20,615 bases of DNA from an uncultured Collinsella sp. (lineage in GTDB: Bacteria > Actinomycetota > Coriobacteriia > Coriobacteriales > Coriobacteriaceae): contig CAJMHR010000037.1 in assembly GCA_905213265.1 (NCBI GenBank), positions 1-20,615 on the forward strand, in the 5' to 3' direction. The translations under genes were made by a program, and so were the position numbers. Positions 1 to 5,353 of the stretch are shown in pieces (the first letter of the stretch is position 1; every line of letters starts with the position of its first letter). The notes beneath the pieces are model-generated. The model ran no database searches and was not told where the DNA came from. It was given only the letters and a program-made list of their open reading frames with translations.

Positions 1-92
1 ATGGGATGGACGGCATTCTCTACGTCTCCCACGAGTCTGGCGATTTCAAGATGCGCAGGACTAACCGAGTGCCGGCTTTTATCGAGGAGTGA
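1..92 (+). CDS. 3' end of an unidentified protein gene (partial)
   Basis: The third forward frame is open from the window edge to a TGA at 90-92 and reads as plausible protein, about 29 residues including ILYVSHESGDFKMRR and ending VPAFIEE. The start lies outside the window, so neither family nor function can be named. The longer open frame starting at base 1 in frame one is low-complexity and looks like a shadow of this one. A GC-rich imperfect hairpin (101-123) and a perfect one (136-171) follow the stop. That is compatible with this being a true gene end, although neither hairpin has a T-run. Confidence 0.4.
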   Translation, partial: GMDGILYVSHESGDFKMRRTNRVPAFIEE

Positions 93-100
93 GAATTCCT

Positions 101-123
101 GGCGGTCTGCCGATCAGGCCGCC
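101..123. repeat. Imperfect inverted repeat after the first gene end
   Basis: GGCGGTCT at 101-108 pairs with AGGCCGCC at 116-123, with one G-T wobble, around a 7-nt loop. It lies nine bases after the stop of the partial gene. There is no T-tract, so an intrinsic terminator is possible but not supported. Confidence 0.35.
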
Positions 124-135
124 AGGGTATCGAAC

Positions 136-171
136 CCCGCATTCATCCGTACACACACGGATGAATGCGGG
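136..171. repeat. Perfect 15-bp inverted repeat with 6-nt loop
   Basis: CCCGCATTCATCCGT (136-150) is the exact reverse complement of 157-171, separated by ACACAC. A perfect 15-bp stem is unlikely by chance in a window this size. No T-run follows on either strand, so it is not a canonical intrinsic terminator. It sits between a gene end and an exonuclease remnant. It could be a rho-assisted terminator, a REP-like element or a recombination scar. Confidence 0.7.
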
Positions 172-194
172 AAGTGTCCGGATGAAGTTGATAA

Positions 195-530
195 TCAAGG
201 AAACAATGCCGTTCTGCCTGGGACGGCTTTGGTCTGGACTTTAACTACAACATCGCAATCGACACTTATCAGCTCGCGCGACGCGCGTGGCCAAATCTCG
301 GACGCTGGTGCATGGAGGACCTTCGAGATTTACTGTACATCCAAAACGACGACGCACACCGCGTGCTCGCCGACTGCGAAGACGAGATGGCTGTCTACAA
401 TGCGATCAGAAACGGCGTGAAGTCCGGAGAGCTTTCTGTCGAACCGCCGCGCCGTCGCGCGAGCCGACCGGGCAACCCGGGCAATCTGGTCCCGGCTCTC
501 CCGGTCGTATTCCTACGATATTGCCCCTAG
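195..530 (+). pseudogene. Truncated DnaQ-like 3'-5' exonuclease
   Basis: The third forward frame is open from a TAA at 192-194 to a TAG at 528-530. Its middle reads YNIAIDTYQLARRAWPNLG followed by EDLRDLLYIQNDDAHRVLAD. The spacing of a hydrophobic Asp-containing helix, a Leu-rich segment and an H-x4-D block (AHRVLAD) matches the end of the DEDDh exonuclease fold found in DnaQ (DNA polymerase III epsilon) relatives. The Exo I DxE motif and the normal N-terminus are missing, and the first ATG in frame (312) would start inside the domain. The last 35 residues are Pro/Arg-rich and may come from a further frameshift. I call it a broken gene. A short shifted-frame product starting at 312 is possible but unlikely to be active. 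Confidence 0.5.
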
Positions 531-542
531 ATCACCAATGTG

Positions 543-782
543 TCAGATAAAGAATGAGGCAATGGCTGTGATCACGCCTACGGCGGATGCGGCGACTGCG
601 CCTTTTTTCCTCTCCTTTAGTCCGACGAATAGGGTTGCCGTAAAGTAAAGGGCGGAAATGCAGTCTATGGCAAGCGAAACGAGTTCCTTGGGCGGTTTCA
701 GCAAAAGGTCGCTAGCAAAGAGTAATGCAAGCAGGGCAAAGCCGATTGTGGTCAAGTATCTCGATTGATTTTGCGACAACAT
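543..782 (-). CDS. Small membrane protein (79 aa), possible immunity-type partner
   Basis: A 79-residue product beginning MLSQNQSRYLTTIGF. It has three hydrophobic stretches, at about residues 11-28, 34-54 and 62-79, separated by a KPPKE turn and a KERKK basic loop, so it should be an inner-membrane protein. An AAAGG Shine-Dalgarno sequence lies eight bases before the ATG, overlapping the end of the upstream frame, which suggests translational coupling. It is last in a three-gene minus-strand module behind a secreted peptide precursor (795-1199) and a thioredoxin-like pseudogene. Small multi-pass proteins directly after a secreted peptide gene are often immunity proteins. That role is inferred from position only; I recognise no family. 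Confidence 0.6.
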   Translation of the reverse strand: MLSQNQSRYLTTIGFALLALLFASDLLLKPPKELVSLAIDCISALYFTATLFVGLKERKKGAVAASAVGVITAIASFFI

Positions 783-794
783 GGCAACTGCCTT

Positions 795-1199
795 TCAGAA
801 CATGCAAGTGGAAAGTCGGTACGATGTCATTGCGGTTGCAAAAAAGCCACCGCCAGGACCGGTTGTCACGAGACCGGCGATAACTTCAGCGGTGCCAGCA
901 AGCTAGAGATCGCGCAGGCAAGCCTCCTCCTTCGCGTTCAGCTTGACCTTGTGAGGGACGGCGCGGTTATTTGCAAATCCGTGAGAATCGCACCACGCCT
1001 TGGAATATGAATCCGTGCAGCGTCCGCGCTCAAAAAGGGATATATCGTAATTTTCGTCGTAGTTGTCTCCGACGTAGATCTCGCTGCTCTCGGCGGGAGA
1101 TCCCTCGTCGGCACAGGCTGCCGCAACGGGCACAAATGGTGTCATGACAAGGGAGAGGCAAAGAGCTGCTGAGACGATGGAGGGCAGGCATTTCTTTAT
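795..1199 (-). pseudogene. Secreted cysteine-containing peptide precursor with ATA start and internal amber codon
   Basis: One minus frame runs from 1199 to a TGA at 795-797 with a single TAG at 903-905. It begins with ATA six bases after a perfect AAGGAG, then encodes a clear Sec signal peptide: KK, a hydrophobic core and VAAACA before DEGSP. The first in-frame ATG (1145) lies inside this signal core and has no comparable ribosome site. The exported part is acidic, with Cys in GRCTDSYSKAWCDSHGF and EEACLRDL. After the amber codon the frame continues 34 codons with a Gly-rich hydrophobic segment, LAGTAEVIAGLVTTGPGGGF, and ends STCMF. The next gene's ribosome site begins immediately after that final TGA, which argues that the ancestral gene ended there. 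As it stands, an ATG-less product of 98 residues stops at 903. A bacteriocin-like precursor is a hypothesis; no family was recognised. Confidence 0.5.
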
Positions 1200-1228
1200 G
1201 GCTGGCTCCTTAATCTGGCCTTTGATAG

Positions 1229-1741
1229 TTACTCGATGTCGCCTCCTTCCGCTTTATATCCGTTGTATTTGGCGTATTTCTTTAATAAGGCAAGAGGTTC
1301 TTCCTCTCCTTCGGATAAGCCGATGATGTTTCCTTGATCATCCAGTATGAATACGGACGAAATATGCTCAAGTTCATATTGGTCATACACGGTCTTATCT
1401 TAATCTATGTATATGGGAAAGTCTCCTTCATGGACCGAGGCTTCGTTTTGAAACGGGATACCGCTTCGATTCGTTCCGGACGCGGATGTGGACGTAACTG
1501 GTCTCGGTGCCAAGTGCGATTTCAGTGCTGTATATGACTTAACGGGAATGTCCGAGCAGTGCCGGAGTCTCCATCTGGATTGTTCCGACTGGAACATCGG
1601 CCCGAATACACTGCATAGCGACTCCAACAAGAACGTCCCCGGCGTAATCCTTCCCAAGGCATGGCAATAGACAAGATGCCGCAGCGGCAAGACAAAGACA
1701 GATTCCCGCGATAACCCTACGCTCAGCTCGTTTCTATTCAC
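1229..1741 (-). pseudogene. Decayed thioredoxin-like (TlpA/redoxin-type) lipoprotein
   Basis: The C-terminal part is convincing. FPIYID, then an in-frame TAA (1400-1402), then DKTVYDQYELEHISSVFILD and DQGNIIG form the strand-helix-strand of TlpA-like redoxins (cf. 'FPVYxDED...Y..Y....P..F.ID..G'). Upstream, the plausible coding frame changes. From about 1722 a different frame encodes a lipoprotein-like leader (RRVIAGICLCLAAAASC) and runs to a TAA near 1540; the C-terminal frame resumes before 1440. A GTG at 1741 opens the C-terminal frame but gives non-protein-like sequence. A 5-bp duplication in GAGCTGAGC near the start could explain the first shift. No CxxC can be placed with confidence. 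It sits 29 bp upstream of the secreted-peptide frame and was probably its thiol-disulfide partner. Confidence 0.55.
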
Positions 1742-1754
1742 CCTGAGCGAAGGG
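1715..1754. repeat. Imperfect inverted repeat between divergent gene starts
   Basis: CCCTACGCTCAG (1715-1726) and CTGAGCGAAGGG (1743-1754) are reverse complements at 11 of 12 positions, with a 16-nt spacer. The right arm contributes the AGGG of the pilin-like gene's ribosome site, and the left arm lies in the 5' end of the redoxin pseudogene. It could be an operator dyad or a recombination junction. Confidence 0.5.
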
Positions 1755-1764
1755 AGTGTCGCAT

Positions 1765-2754
1765 ATGCATGCAGCGGCGCAGAACCTCCGGGGGGGGGTA
1801 TCTCCTAGAGGTATCCGCCTCCGAGGCCAAGGAATCATCGAGTACGTCCTGATCATCGCGGTCATCGGCCTGGTGATCGTGTTCGCGGGACCCGGCGTGG
1901 CCGGAGCCATCCGCAACCAGTTCAACCTGGTCGGCAACACGGTGAACAATGGGATGGTTGGCGGCGTCGAGGGAGGCGCATCCGGCGGAGGGTCTGCAGG
2001 TACCGATTCCGCGACCGTCCAGGCGGCTATCGCCAAGGACGCGAAGGACTGGACCCTCGAAGAGCAGAAGGCCGTGGCCGAGGACATCGCCGCGAAGGGC
2101 GAGGCATCGTCCGCCTTCGCCAAGGCGGAGGCCGCGATGAATGCAGGGACGAAGTTCTCGATGAAGCTCACCGATGGTCAGACGCTCGAGTACAAGATTA
2201 TCGGCATCAACCACGATGACTTGGCCGATGGTAGCGGCAAGGCGGGCCTGACGTTCCTCACCACCTCGACGGGTATCAAATCTCGCGTGAACGCCACAAA
2301 CACCAATGCCGGTGGCTGGGAGAAGTCGGAACTCCGCGCGAAGATGAACTCCGGCGAGATCTGGAACCTGATGCCCTCCGATTTCCAATCCAAGGTGAAG
2401 CCGGTCAGGAAGCTGACGAACAACGTTGATGGAACCGACAAGAATGCCGCCGTGACGGCGACCTCGGACAAGCTGTTCATGCTCAGTTATTCTGAAATCG
2501 TCGAGACCCCTTATAGCGGCTGGTCTGGTTATTCTTGGATCGGAAACGAAGGAACCCAGTACGAGGCCTTCAAGGGTAAGGTGACGAACAATTATTCGGG
2601 TAACGATTACCTGAGTGTTGGCGTCGCTTGGTGGGAGCGTTCCTTGAATCCGAGCGCCTCTGCGCTCTTCCTCTATGTCAACAGCAACGGCGATCCTTCG
2701 TACAACTACGGCGCGACGAACTCGAATCGCGTCTGCCCAGCTTGGTGCTTCTAG
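1765..2754 (+). CDS. Flp-type prepilin fused to a DUF6273-like (C-type-lectin-like?) C-terminal domain
   Basis: Intact, 329 residues from the ATG at 1765, which has AGGGAG eight bases upstream; a GTG at 1756 in the same frame sits directly on that ribosome site and is less likely. A basic leader (residues 1-21) ends in Gly21, followed by QGIIEY and a hydrophobic helix (residues 24-37). This is exactly the G-x4-E-Y prepilin peptidase site of Flp/Tad pilins, with Glu at +5. A Gly/Ser linker and an Ala/Lys/Glu-rich helix follow. From about residue 130 comes a globular domain with GWEKSELR, LTNNVDGTDKN, DKLFMLSYSEI, NEGTQYEAF, then WWERS, LFLYVNSNGDPSY and terminal PAWCF, resembling DUF6273. This C-terminal block looks like the variable region of diversity-generating retroelement targets. 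The product is probably exported and displayed as a minor pilin or tip adhesin. Other Tad genes are not in the window. Nine Gs at 1790-1798 lie in the leader codons. Confidence 0.8.
   Translation: MHAAAQNLRGGVSPRGIRLRGQGIIEYVLIIAVIGLVIVFAGPGVAGAIRNQFNLVGNTVNNGMVGGVEGGASGGGSAGTDSATVQAAIAKDAKDWTLEEQKAVAEDIAAKGEASSAFAKAEAAMNAGTKFSMKLTDGQTLEYKIIGINHDDLADGSGKAGLTFLTTSTGIKSRVNATNTNAGGWEKSELRAKMNSGEIWNLMPSDFQSKVKPVRKLTNNVDGTDKNAAVTATSDKLFMLSYSEIVETPYSGWSGYSWIGNEGTQYEAFKGKVTNNYSGNDYLSVGVAWWERSLNPSASALFLYVNSNGDPSYNYGATNSNRVCPAWCF
1790..1798. repeat. Poly-G tract (G9) in the pilin leader, candidate phase-variation switch
   Basis: Nine consecutive Gs encode the end of Arg9, Gly10, Gly11 and the first base of Val12. 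With nine Gs the frame is open. Losing one G gives a frame that ends at a TGA about 20 codons later; gaining one gives a TAG within three codons after the tract. Slippage would therefore act as an on/off switch before the pilin cleavage site. Confidence 0.75.
2610..2751 (+). other. Putative variable region (DGR-like) at the 3' end of the pilin-adhesin
   Basis: The last roughly 47 codons encode LSVGVAWWERS, LFLYVNSNGDPSYNYG and NSNRVCPAWCF. Many codons are NNC (aac, agc, ggc, tac, cgc, gtc, tgc), the pattern produced when AAC codons in a template are mutated at adenines. GC-rich codon bias alone can give the same look. No second copy serving as template and no reverse transcriptase was found in the window, so this is only a resemblance. 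Confidence 0.35.
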
Positions 2755-2765
2755 ATTCATCTGTT

Positions 2766-2797
2766 AAGCCCGCACGGCCTGTGCGGGCTTTTCTTTT
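2766..2797 (+). terminator. Intrinsic terminator of the pilin-adhesin gene
   Basis: AAGCCCGCAC (2766-2775) pairs with GTGCGGGCTT (2781-2790) around a 5-nt loop, followed by a T-rich run (TTTTCTTTT). It begins 12 bases after the stop codon. In a retroelement-diversified gene a hairpin at this place could also mark the homing site, but termination is the simplest reading. Confidence 0.85.
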
Positions 2798-3187
2798 GGC
2801 GATTACTCGAACAATTCGAAGTCCATGGCACAGGTAATCGGGTTGAGGAGAAATGGGGCCATACAGCGGCTCTCAGAGCGCCTGCCGTACTCCCCCGCCA
2901 TTACTCCTGCGGCGTCCTCGTATGGAGTCCATCCCGATTGGTGTTTCGTTGCAACAGCCCACTTGTCCACCGATCAAGTGAACTACTGGATAAATACAGC
3001 GACACGCTTGTTCGTTACGGTGGCTATATCTGTGTAAATCGCCGCGATAAATACAACCTGTACTCGGCTGTATACCAGCTACGCGTATGTAGACTCATAT
3101 CGCGTTAATAAATCGGCACAAGCGCGTGCAAAACGCGCAAGTAACCGCTAAAGGCGATTATTGCGTAGGTAGATTATTGGCACCCTG
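2798..3187 (+). other. Remnant-like region without a clear gene
   Basis: No convincing gene is visible. The frame of the pilin-adhesin continues open after its stop for 117 codons, to a TAA at 3106-3108, but lacks a start until TTG/GTG at 2938/2941. Its last part (LLDKYSDTLVRYGGY, then ICVNRRDKYNLYSAVYQLRV) reads like real protein, so it may be the 3' fragment of a lost gene. In another frame at about 2915-2947 there is SSYGVHPDWCF, similar to the pilin-adhesin's NSNRVCPAWCF end. From about 2990 the DNA becomes AT-richer and includes a short GCGCGT/ACGCGC hairpin (3122-3138). None of these frames is recognised. Confidence 0.3.
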
Positions 3188-3217
3188 TTGCTTAATCAAA
3201 ATTAAGCAATTGCTTAA
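3188..3217. promoter_or_regulatory. Cluster of three TTGCTTAA half-sites (dyads) beside tRNA-Pro
   Basis: TTGCTTAAT (3188-3196) pairs with ATTAAGCAA (3201-3209) around CAAA. The second arm also forms a perfect 16-bp palindrome, TTAAGCAATTGCTTAA (3202-3217), with a third copy. Repeated half-sites in both orientations are typical of DNA-binding protein sites, such as a repressor operator or recombinase arm sites. No cognate protein is encoded nearby. Confidence 0.5.
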
Positions 3218-3250
3218 AACAAAAAAGGTCAGGCACAAGGTGCCTGACCT
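3217..3250 (-). terminator. Intrinsic terminator downstream of tRNA-Pro
   Basis: AGGTCAGGCAC (3226-3236) and GTGCCTGACCT (3240-3250) form a perfect 11-bp stem with a 3-nt loop. On the minus strand the stem is followed by six Ts and a further T-rich stretch. It starts ten bases after the 3' end of tRNA-Pro and probably terminates that transcript, and perhaps also read-through from coaBC. Confidence 0.85.
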
Positions 3251-3259
3251 GCAAACTTC

Positions 3260-3336
<77 letters not shown>

Positions 3337-3375
3337 AAGCTTTTGTTTGTTGCTCTGCTCTCGCTCGCAACAGGG

Positions 3376-3408
3376 AGTATATTAACCCGAAACTTTAGAC
3401 TTGTGCAA
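3376..3408 (-). promoter_or_regulatory. Possible promoter for tRNA-Pro
   Basis: On the minus strand TTGCAC (3403-3408) is followed after 18 bp by TAATAT (3379-3384), which overlaps TATACT (3376-3381). This lies about 40 bp upstream of the tRNA in an AT-rich gap just after coaBC. It resembles a sigma-70-type promoter. Confidence 0.45.
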
Positions 3409-3416
3409 GAACTTTT

Positions 3417-4631
3417 TTATAAATTTTGAAGCAAGTCCAAAATTGTATCTGCGAGCTGGGGTTTTGTTAGCACGGGAAGTTCTTGCGTGCCCGTTGTGGT
3501 CACAATCCAGGCCTTGTTAGTGTCGGTTCCAAAGCCCGAATCGGCGCGCGAGACATCGTTGGCGATAATTACATCGCAACCCTTGCGGGCCAGTTTGCGC
3601 TCGGCGTACTCGACAACGTTATCGGTCTCGGCCGCAAATCCGATCACGTATCGCTCGCCCTTCTGGCGCGAGAGCTCGGCCAAAATATCGACCGTTTCGA
3701 CAAGCTCGATGCGATCCAGGCGTTCGTTGGACTTTTTGAGCTTATGGTCGGCAGGGGTGGCGGGGGTATAGTCGGCGACGGCGGCCGCGCAAATGGCCGC
3801 ATCGGCCGTCTGGAAGGCGCTCAGTGCCGCCTGGAGCATCTCTGCGGCGGTCTGCACGCGCACGCACTCCACGCCGCTGGGAACATCGAGCGATGTCGGT
3901 CCCAACAACAGCGTGACCTCGGCACCGCGGCGTGCGGCCTCCCCCGCCAGGGCGATGCCCATCTTGCCCGAAGAGCGGTTGCCAATGAAGCGCACCGGGT
4001 CGATCGGTTCGTGCGTGGGGCCGGCGGTAATCACGATGCGCTTACCTACCAGGTCTTGAGGCGCGGGGTTGAGCACCTCACAGACAGCCTCGACGATGTC
4101 CTCGGGCTCGCTCATGCGTCCCGTGTCCACGTCGCCGCAGGCAAGGTAGCCGCTGCCGGGTCCCACCACATGCATGCCGCGGTCGCGCAGCGTGGCCATG
4201 TTGGCCTGCGTCGCCGGCGCCTTCCACATACCGTTGTTCATAGCGGGTGCGATCACGATGGGTCGCGGCGTCGCAAGCAGCGTGGTGGAGATAAGGTCAT
4301 CGGCGATGCCGTTGGCCATTTTGGCGATGATATTGGCCGTCGCGGGCGCCACGACCACCAGGTCGGGCTCCTGCGCAAGCGAAATGTGGTGGATGGGGTC
4401 GGAGGGGTCGTCGAACAGGCCAACCGCAACGGGCTCGTTGGTGAGCGCACGGAAGGTGAGCGGGCCCACAAACTCGGTGGCATGCTCGCTCATAACGACC
4501 TTGACGTGCGCGCCGCGCTTTTGCAGCAGGCGCACGATATTGCACGACTTATAGGCGGCGATCCCGCCGGTAATGCCCAGCAGGATCGTTTTTCCCTCAA
4601 GTTGCATTGAATTGTTGGGTGCCGCCGTCAT
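3417..4631 (-). CDS. coaBC: Bifunctional phosphopantothenoylcysteine decarboxylase / phosphopantothenate-cysteine ligase
   Basis: Catalyses two consecutive cytosolic steps of coenzyme A synthesis: joining 4'-phosphopantothenate to cysteine (CoaB), then decarboxylating to 4'-phosphopantetheine (CoaC, FMN-dependent). The N-terminal CoaC domain (about residues 12-185) has GITGGIAAYK, the active-site His in HHISLAQ (81-87), PAMNNGMW (129-136) and the clamp Cys165 in GYLACGD. The CoaB domain (about 196-404) starts GKRIVITAGPTHEPIDPVR and has NRSSGKMG, AAVADYTP and KLKKS. The 404 residues are normal for the fused enzyme. The chosen ATG has AAGGAAG seven bases upstream and lies two bases after the zinc-ribbon gene's stop. 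It is the last gene of the train; no hairpin terminator follows directly. Confidence 0.97.
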   Translation of the reverse strand: MTAAPNNSMQLEGKTILLGITGGIAAYKSCNIVRLLQKRGAHVKVVMSEHATEFVGPLTFRALTNEPVAVGLFDDPSDPIHHISLAQEPDLVVVAPATANIIAKMANGIADDLISTTLLATPRPIVIAPAMNNGMWKAPATQANMATLRDRGMHVVGPGSGYLACGDVDTGRMSEPEDIVEAVCEVLNPAPQDLVGKRIVITAGPTHEPIDPVRFIGNRSSGKMGIALAGEAARRGAEVTLLLGPTSLDVPSGVECVRVQTAAEMLQAALSAFQTADAAICAAAVADYTPATPADHKLKKSNERLDRIELVETVDILAELSRQKGERYVIGFAAETDNVVEYAERKLARKGCDVIIANDVSRADSGFGTDTNKAWIVTTTGTQELPVLTKPQLADTILDLLQNL

Positions 4632-4633
4632 CG

Positions 4634-5353
4634 CTAGGCTTCCTTGCTCGGGAGTACCAGGAGGCGGTGGCAGTACGGACAGTGCGTAATCTCGCTACCG
4701 TCGTGGTTGAGGTCACTCATGGACGATGCCTGCAGCGCGGTGTGGCAGACCGTGGGGATGTTGCCCTGGATGGTCTCGACGGCCAGGCCGCGGAACTGCT
4801 TGAGCAGACGCTCGTAGTCGGTGAGCACGTCGGCCGGCAGCGTAGCGGCAAGCGCGGTGCGCTCCTTGGTGGCGGCGTCAATCTGAGCCTGCAGGTCGGC
4901 AGCCTTGGCGCGGGCGGCCTTGGTATCGGCCTTCACGCCCTCCTCGAACTTGGCGATGATGGCCTGCGCGCGGGTCTCGCGGTCGAGCGCCTCCTTATGG
5001 GCGACGACGACATCTTTGCGGGTGTGCTCAATCTTGTCCAGACGCTTGGCCAGGGTGGCGAGCTCGTTTTCCAGGTCCTGAACCTCGCGGTAGTCGGAAC
5101 CGTCGACGTGGCGCTTCTTGGCAGCCTCGATGGCGTTGTTGGTCTGAATCTCGGTGGTGTTGAGATCGTCGAGCTCAATGTCCAGATCCTTGCGCTGGGC
5201 GTAAAGCTTGGTCATCTCGGACTTGAGCTTCACATAGGTCTTGCGCTTGGAAGCGAGCTCCTTGAGCTCCGGCATATTGGCAAGTTCGCTCTTGTTGCGG
5301 GCGAGCTCCAAATCGATCTGTTGCAGCTTGAGTAGCGTAGCGCCGGCGCTCAT
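4634..5353 (-). CDS. Coiled-coil protein with C-terminal C4-type zinc ribbon (COG1579 family)
   Basis: A 239-residue protein. Residues about 5-175 form a long charged coiled coil (LLKLQQIDLELARNKSELA onward), and the last 50 residues resemble the zinc-ribbon end of COG1579 proteins, with CPYCHRLLVLP. The usual first knuckle CxxC is reduced to a single Cys (PTVCHTAL), so one of the four zinc ligands seems missing. Family members are cytosolic and poorly characterised. I chose the ATG at 5353 because AAAGGAGAG precedes it and it overlaps the Nif3-like stop as ATGA; an ATG 12 codons upstream is open but lacks a ribosome site. The association with a Nif3-like gene is common in actinobacteria. Confidence 0.85.
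   Translation of the reverse strand: MSAGATLLKLQQIDLELARNKSELANMPELKELASKRKTYVKLKSEMTKLYAQRKDLDIELDDLNTTEIQTNNAIEAAKKRHVDGSDYREVQDLENELATLAKRLDKIEHTRKDVVVAHKEALDRETRAQAIIAKFEEGVKADTKAARAKAADLQAQIDAATKERTALAATLPADVLTDYERLLKQFRGLAVETIQGNIPTVCHTALQASSMSDLNHDGSEITHCPYCHRLLVLPSKEA

Noticed and set aside
1..420. A 139-codon plus frame from the window edge
   Set aside because: Ser/Thr-rich without motifs; the third frame gives better protein in both its first 92 bases and from 195 on.
903..905. Selenocysteine or pyrrolysine recoding of the in-frame stop
   Set aside because: The stop is TAG, not TGA, and there is no sign of pyrrolysine genes or a structured element; a nonsense mutation fits better beside other lesions in the same module.
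1738..2760. A 340-codon minus-strand open frame opposite the pilin-adhesin
   Set aside because: Arg/Val/Leu-rich shadow; the plus strand has a ribosome site, prepilin motif, globular domain and terminator.
2755..3259. A DGR template repeat downstream of the adhesin
   Set aside because: I compared the last 150 bp of the adhesin with this stretch by eye and found only the short WCF-like resemblance, not a near-identical copy differing at adenines.
1..3259. CRISPR array or insertion-sequence ends
   Set aside because: No regularly spaced repeats, no transposase frame and no paired terminal repeats with target duplications were seen.
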